Shown: piece by piece, positions 7,276-12,763 of the stretch
Layout of the letters: the number at the start of each line of letters is the position of its first letter
Position numbering within the stretch: the stretch's first letter is position 1
From: Opitutaceae bacterium UBA4094
GTDB taxonomy: Bacteria; Verrucomicrobiota; Verrucomicrobiia; Opitutales; Opitutaceae
Direction: 5' to 3'
NCBI GenBank assembly: GCA_002382525.1
Contig: DFYA01000336.1
Span: forward strand, 1-12,763
Length of the DNA stretch: 12,763 bases
Notes under the pieces: model-generated
What the model saw: the letters and a program-made list of their open reading frames with translations, nothing else
Told to the model about the DNA's origin: nothing
Database searches by the model: none
Position numbers and translations under genes: made by a program

Positions 7276-7329
7276 GCGGACGCGGGGGCTTCAGGGGGAC
7301 TGACGGCGGTATCGGACCGACGCGGATAA

Positions 7330-8577
7330 ATGTTGGCCGGCGAATCGGGCAGAATGGGCGGCATGCAAAACGCCGATGGCGGCCATTGGCCTTTTTTCAC
7401 GCTCCCCCGTTCTTCACGCCGATTCTTCACCTGCATGATGCTTATTCTTACCACTGGTTCCGCCGTCGTGGCGGACGAGTTCCGCCCGCCGGTCGCATCG
7501 GCCTTGGCGTTGTCGGAGTCCACGCCGTTCATGGTCACGAATCCGCTGCGCTCGAAGGCGCAGGATCCGAAGATCACGTATCACAAAGGCAATTATTATT
7601 ACTGCGAGTCGTCGGCTGAGGGGATCTTCCTTCGTGTGGCCGGCGATTTGCCGGGCTTGGCGGACGCGGCGGCGCACCGCATCTGGAAACCGCCGGCGCG
7701 CGGGGGCATGTCGAAGAACGTGTGGGCGCCCGAGCTGCATATTTTGGACGGACGCGCTTACATCTATTTCGCGGCGGATGACGGCAAAAACGAGAATCAC
7801 CGCATGGGCGTGCTTGTGGCGGAGAGCGATGATTTGCTCGGTGCGTATCGGTTGGCGGGCGTGATGGATACGGGCGGTTGGGCGATCGACGGGACCGTGC
7901 TGACACTGGACGACGGCAAACGTTACTTTGTGTGGTCGGGTTGGCCGGGGAAGAAGGACGGTCAGCAGAACCTGTATATTTCGGCGATGAAGAGCCCGGT
8001 GGAACTCGCGGGCAAACGCGTGTTATTGAAGGAGCCGGACCAGGCGTGGGAACGGCACGCGATGCCCATCTGCGAAGGTCCGCAGGTGCTGCGTCGGGAG
8101 GGACGCACGTTTCTCATCTATTCGGCCAGCGGCTCGTGGACGGCGGATTACACGCTGGGCATGTTGGTGCTCGACGGGGCGGATCCTTTGAAGCGGTCGA
8201 GCTGGAAGGCGGCGGGGCAGGTCTTTGCGCGCAACGAGTTCGCCTATGGCGTGGGGCATTGCGACTTCGTGCGTTCGCAGGACGGCGTGGAGGACTGGAT
8301 CGTTTATCACGCGAAGACTCGGGTGGAAAACGGCTGGGATGACCGCGAGGTGCGGGCGCAGCCGTTCACGTGGGACGAGCGCGGTTGGCCGGTGTTTGGC
8401 GAGCCCGTGAACCCGGTGCTGCCGCTGGTGCATCCGGCGCGGTCGGCGGGTGCGCGGGTGGCGTCAGTGGCGGGGTCGGGGCCGAGCGTCGGCGCTCGGT
8501 CGGAGGGATCCGCGCCGGTCGCGGATGCGTTGGCGCCCTCGGCGCTGGAGGAGGCGGCGCGCGAGTTGGTGAATTGA
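7330..8577 (+). CDS. Secreted GH43 glycosidase, likely exo-alpha-L-arabinofuranosidase type
   Basis: A 415-residue glycoside hydrolase of family 43 (five-bladed beta-propeller, inverting). Numbering from ATG 7330, the three expected catalytic acids are visible: base Asp79 in QDPKITY, pKa-tuning Asp187 in AIDGTVL, and acid Glu249 in CEGPQVL. Other hallmarks are VWAPELHILDG (131-141), NLYISAM (214-220), FLIYSASGSW (261-270) and YGVGHCDFVRSQDG (306-319). The pattern of these blocks resembles GH43 subfamily 26 exo-1,5-alpha-L-arabinofuranosidases as I recall them, so arabinan or arabino-oligosaccharides are the likely substrate. Residues 28-49 (RSSRR, a hydrophobic stretch, SAVVA) look like a signal peptide. 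ATGs at 7354 and 7363 are alternative starts giving a shorter n-region; none has a clear ribosome binding site. About 50 residues after 365 form a low-complexity Ala/Ser/Gly tail. No transporter or arabinose-use gene is adjacent. Confidence 0.88.
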   Translation: MLAGESGRMGGMQNADGGHWPFFTLPRSSRRFFTCMMLILTTGSAVVADEFRPPVASALALSESTPFMVTNPLRSKAQDPKITYHKGNYYYCESSAEGIFLRVAGDLPGLADAAAHRIWKPPARGGMSKNVWAPELHILDGRAYIYFAADDGKNENHRMGVLVAESDDLLGAYRLAGVMDTGGWAIDGTVLTLDDGKRYFVWSGWPGKKDGQQNLYISAMKSPVELAGKRVLLKEPDQAWERHAMPICEGPQVLRREGRTFLIYSASGSWTADYTLGMLVLDGADPLKRSSWKAAGQVFARNEFAYGVGHCDFVRSQDGVEDWIVYHAKTRVENGWDDREVRAQPFTWDERGWPVFGEPVNPVLPLVHPARSAGARVASVAGSGPSVGARSEGSAPVADALAPSALEEAARELVN

Positions 8578-8639
8578 GGCGGGGCTGCCGGGCTCGGCTG
8601 AGCTGCGCGCGTCGGGACCTGAGGGGGCGGGGGCTTGGG

Positions 8640-8702
8640 GTGGGAAGCGAGCTTGCTCGCGAATGGGGCGGTTGAAGAATCGCGAGCGAGCTCGCTTCCC
8701 AC
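8640..8702. repeat. REP-like doublet (BIME-like inverted repeat)
   Basis: Two 23-bp arms at 8640-8662 and 8680-8702 are inverted copies with one mismatch and a 17-base spacer. The left arm begins GTGGGAAGCGAGC. Each arm is itself a small palindrome: GCGAGC TT GCTCGC at 8647-8660 and GCGAGC GA GCTCGC at 8682-8695. The sequence closely resembles, from memory, the common Pseudomonas REP core GTGGGAGCGAGC...GCTCGC, with one extra A. It lies between convergent genes (GH43 and Gfo/Idh), the usual REP location. It could act as a bidirectional transcription stop or mRNA stabiliser. No RAYT transposase is in the window. Confidence 0.85.
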
Positions 8703-8755
8703 GTCGGAGCTGAGGGGACGATTTCGCTCAGCTCACGCTTCGGGCCACGCGGGGG

Positions 8756-8798
8756 GGCAAACCGGGGTTTGCCGTCCAAAGCGGCGAGGGCTCGCCGC
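8756..8798. repeat. Two-hairpin intergenic module
   Basis: Two perfect inverted repeats lie 7 bp apart. GGCAAACC GG GGTTTGCC spans 8756-8773 and GCGGCGAG GG CTCGCCGC spans 8781-8798. Each has 8-bp arms and a 2-base centre. The module is downstream of both convergent neighbours (GH43 ends at 8577, Gfo/Idh ends at 8835). It may stop or buffer transcription from either side, although no T-run follows. The regular build suggests a dispersed genomic repeat, not a single-locus terminator. Confidence 0.7.
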
Positions 8799-8834
8799 AC
8801 CCCAAAGGCGTGCGGCGGCCGTCGGTGTATTCGG

Positions 8835-9896
8835 TTACTTGATACGAATCTCGCGGCCGGTTTTCGCGGAGGTGTAGATCGCATCGAGGATCTTCTGGAT
8901 CGCGAGGGACTCGTCGGGCTTCACGTGCGGTTGGGCTTTGCCGAGAAGAACGTCGATGAAGTGCTTCATGCGGTTGCCGTCGACGAGGCTGGGCAGGTGC
9001 GTGACGAGCTCCGTGCTGTAGCCGTGCGTGCCGTTGCGGAAGAGCTGGAGCGGGGGGAATTTCAAGCCCGCCTCGGTGCCGAAGAGCTGCGTGCCGTTGT
9101 GGTCGGGCTCGGGCTGGTGGGCGGCCCAGGAGGTTTCGAGGAGGACGGTGCGGCCGCTCTTAAGTTTGATGAGGGCGACGGAGAGGTCGTCGACGTCGAA
9201 CTTGGCCTTGGGGTCGATCTCGCTCTTGCCCCAGCTGCCGGAGCCGAGTCCGCGAGGGCCGAACCGGGCGTAGGTCTGGCCGCTGACGGCGGCGGCGTCG
9301 AATTCACCCATGAGGTAGAGGCAGCGGTCGAGGGCGTGCACACCGATGTCGTAGGTGCCGCCGCCGCCGGCGAATTGTTGTTGGGTGAACCAAGAGCCGA
9401 TGCGCGGGATGCCGGCGCGGCGGCACCAGGCGGTCTTGGCGTGGTAAACGTCGCCGAGCACGCCCTTGGTGATGAGTTGTTTGGCGGTCTGGACTTCGGG
9501 GATGAATCGCTGGTTCTGGCCGACCATGAGCACCACCTTTTGCTTCTTGGCCTCGACGACGAGTTTGGCGGCGTCGGCGGCGTTGGTGGCCATGGGCTTG
9601 TCGAGCATGACGTGTTTGCCGGCCTTGAGCGCGGCGAGCGACACGGAGGCGTGCAGGTAGTTGGGCAACGCGATCGAGAAGACGTCGATGTCGGCGCGCG
9701 TGAGGAGCTTTTTCCAATCGGTGACGAGTTCGGGGATTCCGAATTTGTCGGCGGCTTCGCGTCCGCGTTCGGGGGAGACCTCGGCGAGGGCGACGACCTT
9801 GGCGGCGGGGTGTTGTTTGAACGAAGCGATGTGATCGTGGCCGATGGCACCGGCGCCGATCACGGCGATGTTAAAGGAATCTTTTTTCTTGGGCAT
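8835..9896 (-). CDS. Gfo/Idh/MocA-family NAD(P)-dependent oxidoreductase
   Basis: A 353-residue sugar or inositol-type dehydrogenase. The N-terminal Rossmann domain has AVIGAGAIGHDH (11-22) for NAD(P), then a hydrophobic beta-alpha series ending in HVMLDKPMA (95-103); DKP replaces the more usual EKP, with the catalytic-type lysine kept. The C-terminal GFO_IDH_MocA_C region has GGGGTYDIGVHALD (177-190), where the Asp and His match the usual active-site positions. Such enzymes reversibly oxidise sugar hydroxyls, often at C3, in the cytoplasm. The exact substrate cannot be read here. Length is normal for the family. There is no Tat or Sec signal, only a lysine-rich start (MPKKKD), supporting the ATG at 9896. 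It follows the isomerase-like gene by 155 bp on the same strand. That pairing is common in pathways that make or process keto sugars. Confidence 0.93.
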   Translation of the reverse strand: MPKKKDSFNIAVIGAGAIGHDHIASFKQHPAAKVVALAEVSPERGREAADKFGIPELVTDWKKLLTRADIDVFSIALPNYLHASVSLAALKAGKHVMLDKPMATNAADAAKLVVEAKKQKVVLMVGQNQRFIPEVQTAKQLITKGVLGDVYHAKTAWCRRAGIPRIGSWFTQQQFAGGGGTYDIGVHALDRCLYLMGEFDAAAVSGQTYARFGPRGLGSGSWGKSEIDPKAKFDVDDLSVALIKLKSGRTVLLETSWAAHQPEPDHNGTQLFGTEAGLKFPPLQLFRNGTHGYSTELVTHLPSLVDGNRMKHFIDVLLGKAQPHVKPDESLAIQKILDAIYTSAKTGREIRIK

Positions 9897-9907
9897 GGGA
9901 TTAGGAG

Positions 9908-10032
9908 AGTAGCGAGTAGTGAGTAGCGGGTAGGGAGCAGCAGATAAACGGACGCGGCGGCAAGCAGGAGTGGCGGGGGGAGGAGGTCGCGTGGTGGCGA
10001 TGCTCGCTACTCACTACCCGCTACTCGCTACT
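9908..10032. repeat. Inverted arrays of a heptad tandem repeat
   Basis: On the plus strand 9908-9935 reads as imperfect 7-mers: AGTAGCG, AGTAGTG, AGTAGCG, GGTAGGG. At about 10005-10032 the complementary array appears: CGCTACT, CACTACC, CGCTACT, CGCTACT. The outer 12 bp (AGTAGCGAGTAG at 9908-9919 and CTACTCGCTACT at 10021-10032) are perfect inverted copies. The pair flanks about 70 bp of ordinary intergenic sequence and sits between the isomerase-like gene and the Gfo/Idh gene. Transcribed, it could form a long imperfect stem that dampens read-through or protects the mRNA. Confidence 0.8.
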
Positions 10033-10051
10033 TCTTCCGCGGCGCAGGCGC

Positions 10052-10789
10052 TCAGGCTTTGCCCCAGGTTTTGAGTTGTTCGAAGGAGCGACGGACGGAT
10101 TCGAGGGGCTCGAAGTTATAATTTTCGACCTCGACCACATACCATTCGACGGCACCGATGGATTCGACGGCGGCGAAGACTTCGGCGAAGTTCAGCGGAC
10201 CGCCGCCGATTTCTTTGTCGTCCTTGAGGTGAAGCAGTTTGATGCGGCGGCCTTGTTCGCGGATGAAGTCGGCGGGGTTTTTGCCGCCGGTGTGGACCCA
10301 AAACACGTCGGCCTGGCAGAGGAGGTTGCGGGGTGAGGCGGCGTCGAGGAGCCAATCGAAACCCGGGCGACCGTCCACTGCGGCGAACTCGAAGGCGTGG
10401 TTGTGGTAGTGGAACTGAAGTCCGAACCCGCGGAGCTTGGCGCCGATCTCGTCGAGTTCTTCGCCGATCTGGGCGCAGGCGGGGCCGGAGCGGAAGAGCT
10501 CCCGTTGATAAGACGGGCAGATGACGTTGCGGGTGCCGAGCAGGTGGGCTTCGTGGGCGACTTTGCTCAGGTCGGCGCGGAGGGCGGCGATGCCAACGTG
10601 TTGCCCGGAGACTTTCAGGCCCGCGTTGGCGAGGGCCTTGGCGGCGCCGACGGCGTCGAGGTTACCATATCCAGCGGTTTCGACTCCGGCGTAACCGATT
10701 TTGGCGATTTCGGCGACCGTGGCTGTGAAATCGTTTTTTACAAGGTCGCGGAGGGACCACAGCTGAAGTGAGACGGGGATTTTGTTCAT
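10052..10789 (-). CDS. Sugar phosphate isomerase/epimerase-like TIM-barrel protein (AP_endonuc_2 family)
   Basis: A 245-residue xylose isomerase-like TIM barrel. It starts directly with the first barrel strand (PVSLQLWSLRD, 5-15). Likely metal and active-site elements are FHYHNHAFEF (126-135, Glu134), CQADVFWVHTGG (158-169, Asp161), KLLHLKDD (184-191, His187) and WYVVEVEN (216-223, Glu220). These four acidic/His positions match the usual divalent-metal ligands of the family. Members isomerise or epimerise sugars, dehydrate inosose, or eliminate 3-keto-glycosides. The sequence alone does not separate these options. There is no signal peptide, so it is cytoplasmic. The ATG at 10789 gives a normal length. 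It is the first gene before the Gfo/Idh oxidoreductase and probably its pathway partner. A 244-bp A/T-richer upstream region with palindromes separates it from the divergent small gene. Confidence 0.88.
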   Translation of the reverse strand: MNKIPVSLQLWSLRDLVKNDFTATVAEIAKIGYAGVETAGYGNLDAVGAAKALANAGLKVSGQHVGIAALRADLSKVAHEAHLLGTRNVICPSYQRELFRSGPACAQIGEELDEIGAKLRGFGLQFHYHNHAFEFAAVDGRPGFDWLLDAASPRNLLCQADVFWVHTGGKNPADFIREQGRRIKLLHLKDDKEIGGGPLNFAEVFAAVESIGAVEWYVVEVENYNFEPLESVRRSFEQLKTWGKA

Positions 10790-10819
10790 GGGGCGAAAGC
10801 AGGGGTTTTTGTTAAAACA

Positions 10820-10878
10820 CCTTACCAGGTTTCTAGAGGAAGAACATGGTAAGGACTTTCAAAAAACATGGATGTTTT
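10820..10878. promoter_or_regulatory. Upstream region of isomerase-like gene with two inverted repeats
   Basis: This region is clearly A/T-richer than its surroundings. It holds a perfect inverted repeat CCTTACCA (10820-10827) / TGGTAAGG (10847-10854) with a 19-base spacer. It also holds a compact perfect palindrome AAAACAT GG ATGTTTT at 10863-10878. Both lie 30-90 bp before the ATG of the minus-strand isomerase-like gene, as expected for promoter and operator sites. No regulator can be named. The plus-strand small gene starts 156 bp further on, so a role there is less likely. Confidence 0.5.
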
Positions 10879-11033
10879 CGTCTGAGGCTCTTGCCGGATG
10901 TCGTGGCCGCATTCGGGGTTTTAGCGAGGGGCTTATGGGGTGTTCTTCGGGGATGGTGTTACGCGCAGGTAAAACGCATTTGCGCGAGTGGAGGGGGCTT
11001 GTGCATGCCGAAAACTTGCTAGAAGTGAGGGGC

Positions 11034-11327
11034 ATGAACGGCCCTCATGCTAAACATCTGAAGGATTTAAAAGGGTTCTTGGCGGACCCGGAGATCTGTC
11101 GGGATTCGCTCAATCTATTGGTTCACTTGGCGACGCGCTTGGCGGCGGCGGGTCATGGGGCGAAGGTTTTGACGATGGTGGAGCGTTCGCCGGAGGCCGC
11201 GTTGTTGAAGCCGCTGGCGGACGGGCTGAAGATGCATCTCGGCAAAAAGCTGCAGGTCGCGGGGGCGGAATTCGAGCAAGCGCGGCAGATGGCCGAACGT
11301 ATCGACGAGGAAGTGGCGGTTGCCTGA
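11034..11327 (+). CDS. Small hypothetical protein
   Basis: A 97-residue protein I do not recognise. It begins MNGPHAKHLKDLKGF and is predicted by eye to be mostly alpha-helical, with a central LLVHLATRLAAAGHGAKV segment and a charged C-terminal helix (FEQARQMAERIDEEVAVA). It has no cysteine pair, no membrane segment and no signal peptide. The frame is open from 10782, but the ATG at 11034 is preferred because GTGAGGGG just before it is one of the few good ribosome binding sites in the window. The upstream part of the frame also overlaps the promoter region and 5' end of the isomerase-like gene. It lies 101 bp before the SHD1 protein gene on the same strand; no functional link is evident. Confidence 0.65.
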   Translation: MNGPHAKHLKDLKGFLADPEICRDSLNLLVHLATRLAAAGHGAKVLTMVERSPEAALLKPLADGLKMHLGKKLQVAGAEFEQARQMAERIDEEVAVA

Positions 11328-11353
11328 TGTCGTAATTGCGAGGGGAGCGCGCT

Positions 11354-11365
11354 GATCCCGGGATC
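11354..11365. repeat. Short perfect palindrome
   Basis: GATCCCGGGATC is a perfect 12-bp palindrome in the 101-bp gap between the small hypothetical gene and the SHD1 gene. It has no spacer, so it would be a poor RNA hairpin, and no T-run follows. It could be a protein site or simply chance in G/C-rich DNA. Confidence 0.3.
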
Positions 11366-11428
11366 CGAAGCGGGATTTAAGCACGATTCTCTTGCATTTG
11401 GGTGGGCGGAAAACCATGGGGTTTGGTC

Positions 11429-12115
11429 ATGAACGCTTTTGTGCGGTTGATGATTTTTGCTCTCGTGGTGGTCGGCGGTGTGTGGGTTTGGCGTGAGGTG
11501 CGACCGGCTGGAGGCGACGCGCGAGCGCGAGTAGGCGAGGGGGCCGGCGCAGCGGCGTCGCACCTTGTGGGTGACCCGTCTTCCGGGGTGTGGACGAGCC
11601 GTGACGGACGCACGATCAAGGCGATGTTTCTCTCCGCGACGGACTCGTCGGTCACGGTGCGGCGGGACGATGGGCAGGTGTTCACGATTCCGTTCGCCAA
11701 TTTGTCGGCCAGTGATGTCGCGTGGGTGACACGAAAGGTGCAGGGACCGGCGATCACCCAGCGGCAGTTGGACGAGATCGTCGCCCGATTTCCTCACCCA
11801 CCGGCGCTGGGCCGGGAGGTCACCAATGATCTCCGGCAGCTTCACGAGAAATACCGTAGCATGGTGAAATTTTTGAGGCCTAACACCATGGAGGCTAATC
11901 TGAAGATGATCCGCTCGAAGATCGCAGATGACGTGAAGACTCTCTCGCATGTGGCGGGAACGCGGACGGGTGATTGGAGCGGCCGACGTGGGAGCGGCCA
12001 ATCGGCCGCCGCAGAAAGCGCGATCTTGTCGGCACGGACGAGCTTGGGGTGGCTGGAGGGGGCGCTGTCCGACCATATCCGGGCCTATGAGGAATTGCTC
12101 GCGCGCGCGGAGTGA
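11429..12115 (+). CDS. Membrane-anchored SHD1-domain protein
   Basis: A 228-residue protein. Residues 4-21 (FVRLMIFALVVVGGVWVW) form one N-terminal membrane anchor or uncleaved signal. A low-complexity Gly/Ala linker follows to about residue 50. Residues 52-101 match an SHD1-type domain (Sla1 homology domain 1): GVWTSRDGRTIKAMFL, then SSVTVRRDDGQVFTIPFANLS and SASDVAWV. In eukaryotes SHD1 binds peptide sorting signals. In Planctomycetes and Verrucomicrobia the domain is frequent in exported proteins, with no settled role. The C-terminal half is helical (DEIVARFPHPPAL, LRQLHEKYRSMVKFL) and probably periplasmic. The ATG at 11429 is preferred over an in-frame GTG at 11402 because it starts directly before the anchor. 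A small duplicated motif (GGAGCGGCC twice) lies near 11975-12000. Confidence 0.75.
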   Translation: MNAFVRLMIFALVVVGGVWVWREVRPAGGDARARVGEGAGAAASHLVGDPSSGVWTSRDGRTIKAMFLSATDSSVTVRRDDGQVFTIPFANLSASDVAWVTRKVQGPAITQRQLDEIVARFPHPPALGREVTNDLRQLHEKYRSMVKFLRPNTMEANLKMIRSKIADDVKTLSHVAGTRTGDWSGRRGSGQSAAAESAILSARTSLGWLEGALSDHIRAYEELLARAE

Positions 12116-12188
12116 GGGGCGGAGCTTAAGTGCCGACAGTCGGAGGCGTATGGCGAACGCGGCGGCCGGGAAAGCCAGACGTGTTAAC

Positions 12189-12704
12189 TTAAAATGTCGC
12201 CTCGGGTCCGATCGTTTTCACCGACGCCCAAGCAGCCCAAAAAAACAGGATAATCATCACGGCTGCGCAGAAGAGCCGGCCGATCGTGGAGATGACGAAC
12301 CCGATGGCCGCCCCTGCTCCGGCGAGAAGGGAGGCGCGGTGGGATTTTTGGGCGATGAGTTTTTCGGCGGCGACCGCTCCGAGGACGGTGCCGAGGATGA
12401 GCATGGGAAGGGAGAAAAACATGCCGATGACCGCGCCTCCGCCGGCGCCGAGCATGCCCCATTTACCTCCGCCAAAGAGGCGCGCACCGAGGATCACGCC
12501 GAGGAAGTCGATGATCACCGACAGAAACCAGAACCCGGCTATCCAGCCGATGACGGCCCAAGATACATCGGCGGGGAGCAGCAGCTTGTGGATGACCATC
12601 GCGATCAAGATGAGCGTGGTGCCGGGGAGCACGGGCACGATCACGCCAGCCACGCCGATCAGGGAGAGCACGATTGTGAGGGTCCAGATGAGATAGACGT
12701 CCAT
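12189..12704 (-). CDS. DUF456-family integral membrane protein
   Basis: A 171-residue, strongly hydrophobic protein with about four to five membrane helices. The first helices carry the DUF456 hallmark LIGVAGVIVPVLPGTTLILI (15-34). A glycine-rich central part follows (GVILGARLFGGGKWGMLGAGGGAVIGMFF, with GARLFGG at 73-79). The C-terminal helices contain GLY/ALA repeats (LLAGAGAAIGFVIS) and a final IILFFWAAWASVK. The family has no established function. The ATG at 12704 (MDVYLIWTL) is chosen because it starts right before the first helix; another in-frame ATG at 12725 would add seven residues. Neither has a ribosome binding site. It converges with the SHD1 gene, with 73 bp between the stop codons. 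Its promoter would lie at the right edge of the window. Confidence 0.85.
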   Translation of the reverse strand: MDVYLIWTLTIVLSLIGVAGVIVPVLPGTTLILIAMVIHKLLLPADVSWAVIGWIAGFWFLSVIIDFLGVILGARLFGGGKWGMLGAGGGAVIGMFFSLPMLILGTVLGAVAAEKLIAQKSHRASLLAGAGAAIGFVISTIGRLFCAAVMIILFFWAAWASVKTIGPEATF

Positions 12705-12763
12705 CGAGGCGGTAGGACAACGCATCGTGCGGCGCGTTACACGGAAAAGTTGGGCGCGGGCGT

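Noticed and set aside
6534..7577. Minus-strand Pro-rich open frame (347 codons)
   Set aside because: It overlaps both the AraC-type and GH43 genes in antisense. The polyproline-like composition is a high-GC artefact.
9908..10032. CRISPR-like repeats
   Set aside because: The units are 7 bp, contiguous and imperfect, with no unique spacers and no cas genes.
10782..11033. Longer version (181 codons) of the small hypothetical protein
   Set aside because: The added 84 codons overlap the start and promoter region of the isomerase-like gene and contain operator-like palindromes. The ATG at 11034 has a good ribosome binding site.
12711..12720. Second GntR-type half-site (TTGTCCTACC on the minus strand) near the DUF456 start
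   Set aside because: It matches only one half of the GH43 palindrome and lacks the other arm, so chance is the simplest explanation.

Overview
The window looks like chromosomal DNA of a high-GC member of the Verrucomicrobiota, most likely an Opitutaceae-type bacterium. This rests on gene content, not on any marker gene. It holds a PEP-CTERM surface protein, an SHD1-domain membrane protein, FAD_oxidored-family flavoproteins with AraC regulators, and a sugar isomerase-like/Gfo-Idh-MocA pair. No rRNA, tRNA, CRISPR array, phage gene or transposase was seen.

Layout. (1) 51-2364, minus strand: a PEP-CTERM protein followed by an FAD-dependent oxidoreductase (FAD-1). (2) 2458-3336, plus: an AraC-type regulator divergent from the PEP-CTERM gene. 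(3) 3425-6279, minus: two tandem paralogous FAD oxidoreductases (FAD-3 then FAD-2, in transcription order) separated by a REP-like palindrome doublet. (4) 6395-8577, plus: a second AraC-type regulator, divergent from FAD-3, followed by a secreted GH43 glycosidase resembling exo-1,5-alpha-L-arabinofuranosidases. A palindrome matching the FadR-type GntR operator pattern lies just upstream of the GH43 gene. (5) 8578-8834: a 257-bp convergent intergenic region filled with hairpins (a REP-like doublet plus a two-hairpin module). (6) 8835-10789, minus: a xylose isomerase-like TIM-barrel protein followed by a Gfo/Idh/MocA oxidoreductase, with an inverted heptad repeat between them. (7) 11034-12115, plus: a small unknown protein and a membrane-anchored SHD1 protein. 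(8) 12189-12704, minus: a DUF456 membrane protein.

How the genes may work together (inference). Regions 1-6 read as a carbohydrate-use locus. A secreted GH43 would release arabinose-type sugars. Cytoplasmic FAD and NAD(P) oxidoreductases and the isomerase-like protein would oxidise or rearrange sugars or glycosides. Two AraC regulators, and possibly an absent GntR regulator, would control them. No transporter, sensor or sugar kinase is present, so the pathway is incomplete here and its substrate unproven. The last three genes look like unrelated housekeeping or hypothetical genes.

The least ordinary features are the three-paralogue FAD cluster with an altered nucleotide-binding motif (GGSCTG) in two copies, several unrelated families of intergenic palindromes in 13 kb, and a REP unit that supplies the stop codon and last residues of FAD-3. 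Clear Shine-Dalgarno sequences are missing before most start codons, so starts were chosen mainly from protein homology features.
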